DNA from: Mugil cephalus
Lineage: Eukaryota; Chordata; Actinopteri; Mugiliformes; Mugilidae
Assembly (NCBI RefSeq): GCF_022458985.1
Contig: NC_061779.1
Span: 19,513,001 to 19,577,000, forward strand
Reading direction: 5' to 3'
Length of the DNA: 64,000 bases
This document shows positions 20,107 to 35,520 of this stretch, piece by piece (position 1 is the first letter of the stretch; each line of letters begins with the position of its first letter). The notes below the pieces were generated by a model. That model was given only the letters and a program-made list of their open reading frames with translations. It had not been told where the DNA came from and searched no databases. The position numbers and the translations under genes are program-made.

Positions 20107-21221
20107 AATGTAACAGTGATGGACTCAAGCACTACGTTTGCGCACACTCTGTGATAACAGAACTACTTGAGCAATGCAACAAAATAAGTAGTGATACTAC
20201 TACTTGGTGTAAAGTGGCAAAACCTAGAAATAAATAGTCTGCATTCAAGTACTCAAGTCTTGCATTCAAAATGCACTTTACAACTATCTACAGAAATAGA
20301 GGCACAGCTTCTGAATTTCCTCCTTATATTTTGTATACTTAATCTGAATAGTTAATATTTCTAGTTAGCCAACGTTTCTAGGAAAATAAATGTGTGAAGT
20401 AAAATAATCATTGGAAATACCTCAAAAAGTGTTCAACATTAAAGCAGGATGTTAGAAGATCAATCAAGTTATCAGTTTAATCTTACACTTATGGGATTTG
20501 ATTTTGAAAAACATCCGTAATGCTTTGCACAGGATCTGTCTCAATGGGCATTCAGTCAACATCCCACATGGGGGAAATTGTGTAAAAGCAATTCAATCAG
20601 AAGGAGATGAATTGTTTGGTATAAGGCTAATATGTATTTGAGGAAGGGAAAGCCTTAAATGTCAATATAAGCGTGAGAGAAAGGCGAGTTCCCGCGCTGC
20701 ACCGATAAGGAAACACAGGACAGGGCCGAGGTTCGGCTTTAATATCCGAAGTGAAAGAGAAGCAGTAACAGGAGATCGGCTGTTGTGTCGATCGAGTTGT
20801 CAGCTGCTTTTTGAAGCTTCCTCCAAATAGCATCGAGCCATCTGGTGATAGATAGGGGAGGTGTACGAAGTTGCTTCCACACAATCTGGATTTCAGTCAG
20901 ACAGGTTCATGCTGCGACAACCGTGTTAAAGTCATTGGGTGAGATAAATGGGCTCCTCCAGATACAGATTGCAAGCTGTTAAATTTAGAACACATCGCCG
21001 CCCAGTCAGTGCCTCCCCGTTGCGAAACCAAAAACCGTGCTGTAATGTGTGATCACCTTAATTCTGTCGGAGCCACAGGGGTTTATATATGTTGCCAGTG
21101 GCTGCATTTTGTCCAAAAGACCCAAGTTACAGTTTTGGTTTCTGGGCAGATCCAGAACAAGTTGTGCTTCCAGATGAAGGACTTGACTGAAGGCTTGCTA
21201 GTGTTAGGTGTCATATACATA
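20107..21221. other. non-coding tract, no recognised gene
   Basis: I see no recognisable feature between the tRNA-related repeat and the Tc1 element. Confidence 0.5.
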
Positions 21222-21223
21222 TA

Positions 21224-21427
21224 CAGTGGGGGAAATAAGTATTTGATCCCCTGCTGAATTTGTAAGTTTGCCCACTTCCATAGAAATGATCAGACTCTGG
21301 TTTTTATGGTTGTTTACTGGTTATGGGTATAGACAGAATATCAATCGAAAATGCATAAAAAACACACAATCTAAAAGTTATAAATTGTTATGTATTTTAT
21401 TAAGGGAAATAAGTATTTGATCCCCAA
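21224..21427 (+). repeat. left terminal inverted repeat of the Tc1 element
   Basis: 204 bp, matching the inverse of 22626-22829 at every position I compared. Direct repeats of 22 bp lie at 21230-21251 and 21404-21425; in the known IR/DR group such repeats bind the transposase. Confidence 0.95.
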
Positions 21428-21439
21428 GCACAACACAAG

Positions 21440-22520
<1,081 letters not shown>

Positions 22521-22625
22521 CATGACGAGTTAAGATCAGGAGTATTGGTAATTAGTTGACTGAGCACAGCTGTGTGCCACATGCGCACCAGCCAATCTGT
22601 AGGAGCCTGAATTCTAAGTGAATTG

Positions 22626-22829
22626 TTGGGGATCAAATACTTATTTCCCTTAATAAAATACATAACAATTTATAACTTTTAGATTGTGTGTTTTTTATGC
22701 ATTTTCGATTGATATTCTGTCTATACCCATAACCAGTAAACAACCATAAAAACCAGAGTCTGATCATTTCTATGGAAGTGGGCAAACTTACAAATTCAGC
22801 AGGGGATCAAATACTTATTTCCCCCACTG
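22626..22829 (-). repeat. right terminal inverted repeat of the Tc1 element
   Basis: 204 bp, inverse of the left repeat. Its 22-bp direct repeats lie at 22628-22649 and 22802-22823. Confidence 0.95.
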
Positions 22830-22905
22830 TACATAACTACCACAATCAAGGGTGAACATTTTCCATAGACCTCAAGCTTGTTATGTACTCCACGAGAAAT
22901 GTGAA

Positions 22906-22906
<1 letters not shown>

Positions 22907-22945
<39 letters not shown>

Positions 22946-23060
22946 GATTGGATTTATATAGCGCTTTTCAACGCACAGAGTGTTTCCCAAAGCACTTTTA
23001 CAGAACCCATTATTCATTCATACACATTCTCACAAATTAGTTCTCTCTCTCAGTCTCACT
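22907..23060 (-). mobile_element. LINE 3' tail fragment with (ATT)n
   Basis: Read on the minus strand this gives AAAGTGCTTTGGGAAACACT, then GCGTTGAAAAGCGCTATATA, then AATCCAATCC and (ATT)n. This is the typical 3' end of fish L2/CR1-like LINEs. The (AAT)n array on the plus strand is 22907-22944. No coding part is left. It lies 78 bp from the Tc1 element. Confidence 0.65.
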
Positions 23061-26000
23061 GTGAGAACAAGAAATAAATTTGTTCTGACCAGGTAAATTG
23101 GGGCACTTTTCTTATATCTTACATATATTTACAGATCTGTCAGTCTCTTTGACGGCCACGATCACATCGTTCATTCATCGTGCACGGACACTCAGTGATG
23201 TTGATTTCTACCCCGGAGCGATTAGCGGGCTCACTGTCAATATTGTTTATAAGCCAACGTGAGTCTGACATATCATATAATGTCTGTTGATATATTGACC
23301 GGGCTGATATATTGAGTTACCTCTAAATGCCTTGATGTGATTACAGAGTGCAGGCAGATAAGCTAAAGAAACATATTCAACAGTTCAAAGCAACTCTGGA
23401 AATCTCTCCAAAATCCAATCAATATCATAGTCAGACAACAGTTTGTTGGCACGTTGCGCGCAAAAACCTCTGCTCCGACAAAGCTGCTGTAGTTTCTTCA
23501 GAGGAGGTGGACATCCAAACTTAAAAAAAAAAAAAAGTTCCTGCCAGCTTGTTTGGACTCTGGCTTTTAATTCCTGGGTTTATCTGGTCACACCAGCCCA
23601 CGAGTCAACTTTTTTTCCTTCATTCTTTCAGCCTCATGTTCGCTCTGGCTGCCATCCACGCAGCCATCTGAGCCACCGGCTCCCCAGACGAGGCTGACTC
23701 CCTCAGCTTTTTGCCCACTGAGGTTGTCTGCCATCCATGCCGACATCTACAGCTCGGGCCGGCTTTATAGTGCGGATGAATAATGGACGAGAGCTATCCA
23801 GAGGTTTTTCATCTCACCTCCCGATGTGCGTAAGGCTGCGTCTGTTTTTTCTCCCCCCCGTCTGTAACTCCCACATCAAGAGCACTGTTGTTCACAACTG
23901 AAAGATTGAAAGAAAGCTATGACATAAGGCTAGTCGCCATTAAAGTCGTAATATTTCTGAGTTATTGCTTTGGTTATGAGGTGGAATATGTACATTTATA
24001 TTTTGGAAAATCCCAGATACGTTATTTCATAAAACCCACAAGCAATTAGTCTGTTTTCAAGTAGATGAAAAATACTGCTGTTGTGGAAGCAGGAAATGTG
24101 CCAATAGCAGTTGCTAAGAAACTGCTGAGGTGTTGGTGTCGGACGGTAATAATTATACCACTGGAATATGATCACTGGTGAATAATTTATCCAGCCTGTG
24201 ATGGAGAGACGGCGAGCGCCGGGAATGTTGCATTCTCCATATGTGTCAGAATCAAAGTAAACACAGTGATGAGAAGTCTGCTAATGGAGCGACTTGGAAG
24301 ACCTCCGACATAGCCAAATAAAAGGTAGGCTTGCCAGTGATATAAATATGCCAACGACTTTGGCTGCAGATGCATCATCTCCTCAGATGGAGACAGTGAC
24401 AGAGTGTACATCAGGATTCAGTGGGAAACAGCAGACATTGTAATGGCTTATTAACACAACGAATACGACCGCTGTCATAACTTGCAAAGTGAGAACTGAA
24501 TGGACGCTCTATGTTTTTTTACTTTGAATCGTCCGTCTCCTTCAAAGTATAAATTGTTTGGATTGACATTTGTGCCAGGGAATGAACAGAATGTCTGTAC
24601 ACAACTTTTTCAGCGTGGGGAGAGTTGGTCAGCCACGATCTAGTCTTCTTACCCCGGCTAACTGTGTTTTTCCATTGTACCACACAGAACGATGGTTTAC
24701 CTCATCATCTAATAACCAAACTCTAATATCCTGATTAGTTTCATTTCCGATGACATATTTACAATAACACTGTCCTGCCACTTGCAATTTCAAATGTTAG
24801 AGGGTGGAAGAAAATATATTAGCAGGAAAGAAGAAAATATATATATAACTTACAGCAGCAACAACTCAACACATCTCTGATTGGGCAGAAAACAACCAAA
24901 TGACCAAAAAGTAAAACAAGGCCGACACCCGACACACGCTGCCTTTATCAGCAATGAGTTCAAGTAGAGGACTCGAGGGCAACAGAGAGCCTCCGGTTCA
25001 CCGTATCATAATTGATTTGTGCTAATGCGATTGTCGGTTTGTATGCTTAGGTAAAGAGCCTTAAGCTGTGCTCAGATGGTCAAATGGCTTTGGAAATCCA
25101 CTCACATCACACCTTCAGGGGTCTATGACTCAAACGGACGATTAGACCTTCAATCACCGTCATGTCCTGGCAAAGTGTGAACAACACTAAGGTTACAAAC
25201 ATCCTCAGGCTACAACCAGGCTAAGCATTTATTCATGTGTTTGGATCTGATTTGAGTGAAAGTAGTGAAATTGTCGTCCGATTCTGCGTTTCAGTTTCGT
25301 TTTGCCCGCTCTCAACGAGTTACAAGAGCACTGATAAAAAATTAAAAAAAAACTTTTGTGATCTAAGCAAAACTGAAGGAAATATCGGGTTCATTTTAGA
25401 CTCAATAACTAGTAAAACACCTAGGACCCAATAACTTCTAAAAAGCTGATGGAGACAGTATAAAAAATTCACAACACACTTGCACTTAGGAGCACAGTGT
25501 TAAGAAGACTGTACGTAAGTGGGAGGAATAGATGGGTGAATAGGGGCTGAGCAATTAATTTTTTCCCCTGTGGAACCTTAGCAGGATAATCCATCCATGC
25601 AGCCAGTCACTACCTGGAGCTCATTCATGAAACACACCTGTCAGGACAGCTAGCAGCACTTTAAGGCTTTTTCTTTGCATATTTCTGTTCCTGGCAGTGT
25701 ACATGTGGTTATCTACGAGCTACCATCTCGTGTGAAGAGTTAAAATGTTTATTCTCCCATTGGGCGTATTTGACGAAGATACGATATGACAGGGATATCC
25801 TTTCAGGTAATTTTATATGCGGCTCTAAAATGTCATGATGAGAACTGTGTCAATTATTAATCTTTCCTAATATGTACAGGGCTTGGCTCAGAGTGCTGTT
25901 AATAAAACTAGCAAAATGTTTAACACACTGCATTTTGGTTTATTGAAAAAGAAATTCAGACGGACGCCTGCTCCAAGTCCACTGGGAACTTCCACCGCTT

Positions 26001-27043
26001 GAGATCTTATAACCGCAACAATGGAAACCTCAAAATCCATCTGTGTTGCAGCAGTGCAAGACAAATCCAAAACAGTCATTTAAAGCTGTGGCCACCAGCA
26101 ACACAGACCCACCTCGAAATGTTCGGAGCAACCGGACCTCAAACGTGTTCTCAATGGGCCGAGGGTCTGTTCACACCTGTACTTCTCGCTGGCCGGTTGT
26201 GATCTGATCTCTAAAGACTTATTTCAACGTTAGGTCTGAACGGGGCCTAAGGTACGGCCAGTGGCACGACTTCTGTTCAAAGCCAATACACCGGCGCCCC
26301 CGTTGTGTGAATGTCAGCTGCGAACATACAGGCTGCAGCTCGTTCACTGATGTGGCACAACATGCACTCGCCCACCGGCCCTTCTCCTCCGCTGCCAATC
26401 ATTTTATTTATTTTTGCTCATCCCCTCTTCCTATATTTGCCCAGAACCAGGGCGGTCGGGGTTGATTAACTTGAAAGGACAGTCCTTTCAGATATGCATG
26501 AAAAGCAAACCACTAATCTTCTCTGGTTCCTCATTTTTTCCCGCCCGGCTATTAGTTTTAAGATGAGAACACCTGTGGCTGTTTCTTTATTTTGCCGGGC
26601 AGAATGAGATGTTCGGTGACCCAGCTGATTTCACCTCTGGGGAGATGGTAAAATAACACTGTCTGACATTTTGCTATTCTGCTGTAAAAATCCACGTCAT
26701 AAACCTTTCAGTGTTTGTAAATGTCATTGATTACAAATTGGGAAGATTTTTGCGAAAGTTGCTGCAAGCAAAATAAATAGTACCAATACGGATTTATTTT
26801 TCTCCAGGGGGTCTGCTTCAGATGTGATAACAACTGTGGGTGTCACATAATAAATGAACAAATATCGTAGAAGCTAAGCCGCGCTAGCGCTCTGACTGAC
26901 ACACTGATCCTGATAAATAAAACATAGAGCCTTGTACATTGATCAGTTTGTCAATTCTTTGCCAAAACGAGGATAATTAGAACTCAAACATATATACCAA
27001 ACATGCACTATATGTCGCTTTGCTTCAGCAGTCACAAACTAGC

Positions 27044-27112
27044 TAAGGATATGTATAATAAAGGGTGTGGCTACATATAGCAATTTGTAGCCACACCTTT
27101 AATTATACCTTA
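27044..27112. repeat. 69-bp imperfect hairpin
   Basis: TAAGGATATGTATAATAAAG with GGTGTGGCTACA pairs with TGTAGCCACACC and TTTAATTATACCTTA. The stem is nearly 30 bp with a few bulges; the loop is about 10 nt (TATAGCAATT). It may be the core of a MITE or a miRNA-precursor-like fold. I recognise no known miRNA. Confidence 0.7.
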
Positions 27113-30100
27113 CGCAAAATACCTTCAAACATATATGTATTATGGCTTCTACAAATATTCTACTATATACATTTAATGTTTTTGTCGTTTTTGGGAACCA
27201 TGTTATTTAAATGAAGTTTAAAGTAACAGTGAGAATAAAATCATACCATTTTGGTTTAGGATATCTCTTCTAAAATACTATGCATGTTCTTTCAGTAAAT
27301 AATCAGAATAGGGCAGGAATAGTGTACTGTGTGGAAACTGTGATCATGCACAGCATTGCAGTAGTACTTTTGTTGTTGTTCAGGACTGACTACAGGACCA
27401 GACAAGATGACTGACTTCATCTTTAGCGCAGCATTTCCACACACTTGATGAACCGCTGCTCGTTTGTCGCAATGACCCATCGGGCTCCTCACCTGCCTCC
27501 TCGAGGGCGGCTGTGTCATTATGGTCACATGATTAGTGAGTAGTCGACGTGGTGCTTACAACTTAATGGCACAGCAGTCAGTACAACTTCTAGTGTGAAT
27601 AAGGAAAAGTCGTTCTCTGCTGCTGTCGAGTGCATGTGCTGATGGTGTCGACAATATTGCATGTTAGATGCTTCATATTGTTTTCTCCACACCTCTGTAT
27701 TGCTTTCTAAGTGTAGAGTCAATATAAATGCAAAAACAGTCATCTTTACAGACGACTCTCCCTCCTCCTCTTACACATGCCCAGGTGCCACCATTTGTGT
27801 AAATAAAAGAGTGTTTCAAGCAGGTGAGACCACGTCTGGCATGGACAGACTCCTTTTACATGCCATTACTATGTGAAAGGGCAGAATTTATATGTACATG
27901 GCTTAAATGCTGTGTGCCATTTTTCTCTTTTTTTATAAATTGCCTGTTGGTTGTTTCGTTGATGGACAAATATCTGAAAAACAGCTGGATGGATTGACAT
28001 TTTATATAGTCCTTCAAGTTCCCAAGGACATATATCTTTGGTTAACCCCTGGCTGATCCCATAACTTTTCATTTAGTACCATTATCAGGTTCCAAAGAAG
28101 TTGTTCGTCCCATTGTTAGTACGTGCTGCTTTAACCTTGTAGGGCTCCAAGAAGCAGAAAAATGTTTGTTTTGGCCAAGAAATAGAATTGAATTGAATTT
28201 AAAATTCACAAGAAACTCTAGTGGGGGAAGTCCTCCGAGTGTAGCGCAAAAAACAAAATGACGTAATTTTGTTCTCGCAGCCTGAGAAGCGAGAACAAAC
28301 TTCTGTAACAGCCCAGCTGGCGTATCTCTAAGCTCAAAACACTTTCAAAGAAAGCAAGTGTAGAAAGTTTGCTTGAGAAAACATGGAATGTAAGCTGCTG
28401 AATAAAATGAAAGTTATTCCTGACTCGTGTCATGTCATGTGATGATGTCCTAGTTTCTCAAATGGCCTCAAGGGCCAGTGTTAGTGTTAGTTGTGTTTGG
28501 TTTAAGCAGTTGTCCAGTTAAAACAACTCAGAGATACTTCAGGACATGTTAACTTCATTGTATCCTCTCGGCGTGAGTCTCTCCTCCGAGAGAAGAAAGT
28601 GTCTTCTCTTAGATGAGGAGGATGTACTGTATATTTCACGCAGACACATCAACACAGAAACATAATTCCGGCCAAGTTCATGTCCGTGGGCAAGGCACTT
28701 GTGCATGCTCTAATGACGCGGTGTACTCCGAGGCTAAAGGTCAGCCTTCCTCTTTCCATCTCTCAGCATCAGGAGCTGGAGGATACGTCCACCACTACCC
28801 ACTGCACATCGAGCAGACACCAGCTACGCACCAGCTCAGCACAGCTTCCCTGAGCTAGGTTTAACCTTACGTTACTCGTGAACCACTGTCGCCTTACATA
28901 AATAAATGCATGTCTTTATTCAGCTGCGTCTCTGTTCTGCTCCAGGAAATTAAATTTGTATGGTTCGTTCTGACTTCTGTGACAGTGCTACTCCGAGGAA
29001 GGCAACATGAAAGATGAAAACTGAGAGCAGGATCAGTCGGGTTCGTCTTCTGAGGGACTGTAAATTTCCCCTCTTGCCATTTTACCCCAAGGACGAAATC
29101 AGAACAACTTTCTGAACTGCTGCACAATACACCGGGATTATAGAAGCGTCTATTTTTATTTTCTGAAAACTCCCAAAGCAGCTTAATAGAAGCAGTCTCC
29201 TGTTGCCCTGTGGTAATAGATGTTCTCTCAGCTACTCTGGGAATTTCATGCTTTCATACTTCTTAGGTTTAAGAACTTCTAGTAGGTGTAAGTGGAAGGA
29301 GATTGTTGCGTATGGCAAGGTTAAAGACCTAAATAAATGTTTTTGACAAATTAAAATCTCATCTTAAAGCGTTTGTTAATTTAAATGAAAAGACATATAG
29401 CATTTATTATTCATGTGGTTGCTGCTTTAACAGAATATATATTTTTTTACTCTGAAATTAAACAAGCACCAAACGTATCCTTTATATTATAACAAGTTGA
29501 CTTGTACTAACTGAAAAAATACCATCTGAAACATTACAATTAACAGGTTGGTATTTACAGCCAAGCACAATGCGGCGGCATGTTCTCTGTGACACCAAAT
29601 GATAAGCATGTAGTAGAGAGCTGACGGCTTCAGCGCCGGCTTTGTCATTGTCCTGGTAGCTCACTCAAGATAATTAGCTGCGGGAAAGTGGAGTGTCTCG
29701 TCCCTTTCAAGCCCGTTTGTTGATCAAAGGCGCTGGACGGCCTCACTAATCCCATCTGACTGGTTACAAAGGAACAGTCGCATCAGAGTGTCGAGTGGCA
29801 GCTGACACACACAAGGATTTTAAACAATGCAAGCGTGTTTGTCATCGCTGCCCCGGGTCCCAAAAAACTGTTCAAGATCTCTGAATTACAAAAACACTCA
29901 CAAATAGTGAAGTTTTCAAAAAAGGGTTAATAACTTCATACATTTTTCACAGCTGGATAGTATAGCTTACAGGAAATGTTACTAAAAAAAGGAGTTTTTG
30001 TTGACTCCAGCTCCTGCTTCCAGGCGTGCAGGAAATTAGACTTGATCTGAAACCCAATTGTGCGCTGTGTGGGAATCATTAAAAGAAAGACTAAATAAAA

Positions 30101-33100
30101 CTGGCACTTTGTAAAAATGAAAGTGCCTAACACAACACCAGAGAACATCCCAGAGCTCTGTGACCTCCAGACAATGAGACAACAGCGTCAGTGTTTGGAC
30201 TGTTGGAGTGAGTTTTGTCTGGTTGTCCATCGGCGTCCAGTCGTACTGCTACTGTCCTTGAGGACTCACTAGAGCTAATGGCTATTCATTTTATCCCAGA
30301 GTGGGTCTCTGGGCAGTCGTTTCGTCTCTGCCATGCATTCAGGTGTAAATAGTAATTTCTTTCCACCCTGGGTACATAGCATCTGGCTATTTAAAACAAT
30401 GAATATGAAAGCAAACAGTGGTTGTATGACAAACTAATGTTTGATTTTTAATTTTTTTTTTTGAAAAATAACCACATGGGTTTGTGTTGAAATTCACTCA
30501 ATACTCATAATGATGACCATTAACAAACCAAATCAGAACGTGCATACAGGTGTACAGACTCAGTTTTCCCATTTCATAAAAAAATAATAAAAATAATAAA
30601 CAATTGGGGAAAAAGGAATCAAATAAGACAGAAAAATAAATGTTCCATGTTCATTTATCAGTAAGTCACTAACTTGTGTATGTAGCGTTTGGTGTGGGGC
30701 AGAAAGTGTACAGGTCATAGCTGTTTAGATTTAGATGTTATATGATGCAATGCCACAGGTGACCCCTTTAACATTATAGTTAAATATTGTATATTGAACG
30801 GTAAACATAAACATACAGCATTTTATATTTTTTTGGAAAGTCAAAATTTAAAATATTTATTTAAATTGGAAAAGATAGGAGCCATGACTTGCACTTTTCT
30901 TTTCAAATCCAAATTGTAAAGACCTGAGTCCTCCGTACAGTACAAAAGCAAGTTTTAAGCCTATATCTTTGGTCTCGGTCTCTCGCCTTCACTTCCCCCA
31001 TTTGGGATTTGAGCAGAGGCTGTTGAACTGACACCTTAAAAGGGTCTTTTAGGACAACAAATACCATTTAAAATGGTCGTCCATGTCACTGGGGAGTTTC
31101 TCTCCACGTCTGCCGATAAAGCCATTTGGGAAATTAACTGAACAGTCACAGTTTTTTAACAACTCTCACGGACCACTGGTAGTGTTGTCCAAGATAAGTG
31201 GATTATTTGTTGAGGTTTTTGACAAACCTTTGTTTAAATTTAAATCGACTGCTTTTAACAAATATTCTTGTTTGAGAGGGCTTGTTTTAAAGTGCCAGGG
31301 AAAATTCTGTGAAGGAAAAGATCCATTTTTAGAGGGGACAATTTGCCCTCCAAAAAAGTGTTTCTCTTTTAATGAATGGTTTCAGTCGTAGAAAGTATAA
31401 ATATGAACTGCTCTTCAAAAGTGAAACCGAAGCAAGACGAGCTCCCCTTGGAGTACAGTGTAGAATCCAAAATTAGCTTGTAACTGGTGTAGCTGGAGCA
31501 GAGAAGAAGAGCAGTATTAATTAAACGAGAATGCAAGTGAGTTTGGTGGGTCATAGATATCGCAGCTCCGTGCGGATCCACTCTTGGACCGTACCAATAA
31601 GATTCCTGGCTCATATCCCCGAGAACATGGCATCACTTTGACCAATGCATGGAAGTGGTGACACATCGTGCATATTTATATACAGCCTATGCTTTCAACT
31701 GTAGCGCAAACTGTGCAAACTGTATGTTGAGTGTCATATTTAATCATATTGTTCCAGATTGTTACAAATCAGTTGTTAGCAGCTCGGACTGCTGTTGTTG
31801 CTGTGATGAAAACAGTGTTAGAATTCCTCCCAACGTGTGAAGCACTGTATTAAATAATTGTATAGTTTCGCGGTTAATAACGTAACATGAATTTTCACGC
31901 CAACGTACAAACGGTAGGATTCTTTTTTTAATCCGTGCTACACAAAAGGAAGATTCACAACCTCAGTTGTCTCTGTATTGCTCATTCCTATCATTAAAGA
32001 TGATTGCAACCTATTCATTTTGTCAGTGCTGAAAGACACGGATGTGCTTCGTGAAAAGAAAAACCACGCCCGGCTACGTCAGTTGAAAAGAGGGTGGTTA
32101 CTGACAAGTTTATGGATTTATATACGACGTTTATGACGAACAACCCTTTGCCTTAGCCGCTGCATTTCTGTTATGGTCAGTGTGTGATTCATTCTAGTGC
32201 GGCTGATGATTAACTTCCAGAAGAACACGTGCGCTAGGCTGCATCGCACTAAGACGAAATAAGCGACTGCACTTCTGCCGCACGTCCGTTCGTTTGGGGC
32301 AAGGTACAAGTAGAAATACACAACGTCACATATGTTGCAGCACACATATCATTATTTTATTAAATGTCAGCGGTAAGCACACAGTGCTGGCTAACTGCTG
32401 TAGCTGGCGTGTGAATGACAGAGCTGAACTCTCGCAGTGTCAGTGTGTGTTTCGCATGCTCCGGCAGCGTCGTGTCATGACGAGCGTCTGGCAGCAGGAA
32501 CTCTGCGCGTCCCTGTGGCACAGCTGCATTAATTGTTTTGTCAGCCAGGCATCCCAGCAAAGCAAATTGAATCTGTGCGTCAGAGACGTTCCCGTTGCAC
32601 TTCTCGCAGGGCAGTTAGACGTGAGCCTGCTGAATTTTATTCCACAGCCCCTCGTCACGGTGATCCATCACATCTGCTGCGGGTATGATGCATTCGTTAA
32701 CTAATATTTCTCTGTGATACTTTCTGGTCACAAAAACTTCTTTAAAAACCATGTAAGGATTCGTTGTTCTGTGGTGATAAATTAGATGTTATTTTTATTT
32801 ATTTATTTATTTGACTGATTCATGTTAATTACAGGTTACCCTCACAGAGAAGGGAGGGAGGCTCAGCTCCAGAGGTTCCCATTAGGTGTCGGATTAGTTC
32901 AGCGAAGGTCAAACATTACATAAAGCCCCTCTTATATTCCTCCTATGTATATTACATTTAAAAAAGGCTGAAAACATGTTTCCCCCCTGGGCATGCTGGG
33001 TCTAAACTTAACACCAGCGCGCACATTAAACCGCGTGGTGTAATGAAATCGCCTCAGCCGTTGGAACAGTGTTCAAACTCTGCATCTGCCAAAGCACACA

Positions 33101-33871
33101 AGGGAGATCATTAAAAAGTGAGAATAGATTGAGTCCCATTTGCCAGCCACCTCACCAAACTCTGAGAACATGTATTAGTTTGGCACGGCAGGCCTATCTC
33201 TGTTTATCAGTCTGTGTAAACACAAATGTCCGTTACTGTGTGCTTCGACACAAACAGAGAGCGCTCAGCGGCCTCGACCGCCATTCTTTTCATGCCACGG
33301 CTGGTGCGAAAGGCGCCTCGGCCCTGCTTCATGCAGACACTCTAATGAACTTATAAACTCTTATTTCAATAACATTTCTGTTCCCAGAAATACCAGTTTG
33401 AGCACATTTTAGACCCGCCGCTTCGTAACAGGTTCACGGAGAGCTCTTAAAAACAGAGATGGGGGGGGGGGTGGCATGTGGAAACGGAATCATTAAAAGT
33501 TTCTGGTTCACACGCTCCTCGGGCCTTACCATCGAGTAAGGGTGAAATTCAATAATAAAAAAAAAAAAAAAAAATTCCCCGCTCCTCATCGCTACAGCCA
33601 CCTGAACGCAGTCAACAGAAGTGAACTGTGTTAGCGTGAGTCATAGTTTGCCTTCTGGAATAATTGTTGCCAGTGAGTTGAGGATCTTTTATAGACGTTG
33701 AGTCTACGCAGGAAGACAGGCCTTCTGTGCCGGTAACAAATTTAACTCTGAATTTCGGGCTCCGCCATTTAACCACATTAGCCTCTATTTATTCATGCAC
33801 CTGTAGCATTTCAGTGAATAGATAATGACCTGAGCAGCACTTTGCGGGTTTAAAAGTTAGAGTTTGCACAG

Positions 33872-33900
33872 TGCAGGCAGGAGCTCCTTTCCTGCCTGCA
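33872..33900. repeat. perfect 11-bp stem hairpin
   Basis: TGCAGGCAGGA and its exact inverse TCCTGCCTGCA are separated by 7 nt. Function unknown. Confidence 0.8.
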
Positions 33901-34034
33901 ATGAACTATGTTACGTAAAAGATCGTTCATTCATTGCACTACGATAGATGTCGCACACTCAGCCGACATTGAGCCGGGTATTGAGACATCATCGACATCA
34001 GTCATCACCAACATCCATCTGTGTGTCTATTTTT

Positions 34035-34240
34035 ATTATCCATCATTGCCTACTCGGTTCGGGGTAATGGGGTGGCCACAGTCTAGCCCAGCTGTCATTT
34101 GGCAAGAGGTGGGGGACACTCTGGACAGGGCGCCCGATTTATCACAGGGCTAACACAGTGAGACCATCCATATACACATCTAGGACCTATTAACATCCAT
34201 AAATGAACCTAACGAGCATGTCTGTAATGTAGGAGGAAGC
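34035..34240 (-). repeat. tRNA-related fish interspersed repeat, copy C
   Basis: On the minus strand the segment reads CTTCCTCCTACATTACAGAC, ATGCTCGTTAGGTTCATTTA, GCCCTGTGATAAATCGGGCG, CCCTGTCCAGAGTGTCCCCC and AAATGACAGCTGGGCTAGAC. This is the family of copies A and B, diverged in the middle. Confidence 0.65.
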
Positions 34241-35520
34241 CGAAGCACCTAGAGAATACCACAGTGCCTTCCAGGTTGTGGACATGCAATGTTTTTTTGT
34301 TTCTTTTTTTAGAATTTATTTGGATTGATTCTTTATTAATGAAACAATATTTGACAGTTGCATAACTCTCAACCAGATCCAGCTGGATAAATAGCCGATC
34401 AAAGCCGTCATCAAAGCTTAGCAGGTGGAATAAAGAATAAGGAACCCATCTGTCAACAATGCCGGCTAGATTCACAGCAAATATTGACACAACGTTTGCT
34501 TGAAGTCAACTCAGAAGTAAATCTTACGCACGACATATTTCTCTAATCAATGTGAAACCTGCTCTTTGTAACCATCACTGAACATCCAGCGTCGCCTACA
34601 TCGGCCACAGTGCTGACAAACAACGGTCTCCGACTGTGAACAGTCTCTAAAAGAATAAACAAACAAGGACTTTCACTGCAGCACTCCTAATATACTGCCA
34701 CAGTGTGGATGAGTAATATCTAATACGGTGCCTCTATAAATTCAGCCAATAAACCCACAGAAGATCCAGGTAATCGGAAAAATCCTGATAATAAATCACC
34801 GTGGTCGTGGGGGGGGTCACTGCCACTGCCCCTGCTGTACACACTGGAGACAACTCATGGGCATCATGAATCTAGAGTCACAAGGGGGGAAAAAAATCTA
34901 ATGTAATTTATTGTTAACCGCAGATCAATGAAGACTGTTTGGTGTCCTGGGAGGACTATTGTTGTTTGTCAAACACTGCTGCTCTGTATCCAAAGCACTA
35001 ACACGATTATGTCTCCGGCATAATGTCTCTGACGCTCTCAAATGGTCTGGAAGCAGCTACAGTGTACTGGACTATATTCTGCTTAAAGGACAAACACGCC
35101 TTGGAAACATAATTCTTTCTGTTATGACTACATAAAACCACCTTGTACGAAGTGTATCAAGCAAGTACAAGTAAATTTATTTGATCTTGTGTACACACCA
35201 GGTATGTCAAGTTTTTTTTTTGCCCCCCATCCAAATACAGATCTTTTAATATTAAGTATCAGCTGTGTTCCTTTGAAATGAGAAGTAGAAATAGAAAAGC
35301 GTTTAATGTCCGTGTATTGTTGTAGCATATCTGAGACACACCAGCTGTTAGGTCCAGGAAATGTTGGTCTACTCTATTGTCACCATGACAACCCTAACAT
35401 TCCAGAGTCACCAAGCAGGACTTATCTCTACATGTAGGATACAACAAAACTACAAAGATCCCAGAGGCTTGTTAAACCGTAATAGAGAGTGTCTTCTACA
35501 GATGTGTCCACTGGCGAGCT

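Larger units (their letters stand above)
23061..35520. other. long non-coding tract, no recognised gene
   Basis: No recognisable gene in 12 kb. Contents include a 69-bp hairpin (27044-27112), a GAATT-like run near 28185, an AATAATA-rich stretch near 30580, a TTTA run near 32795, G11 (33461-33471), A18 (33557-33574), a short hairpin (33872-33900) and one tRNA-related repeat. A 136-codon plus frame (32294-32704) and a 102-codon one (31083-31391) have no recognisable domain. Confidence 0.55.

Noticed and set aside
22852-23077. Poly-N and poly-I frames
   Set aside because: They are the (AAT)n tail of a LINE.
32294-32704. 136-codon plus frame
   Set aside because: Starts at a non-ATG codon, overlapped by open frames on the other strand, no domain or splice evidence.
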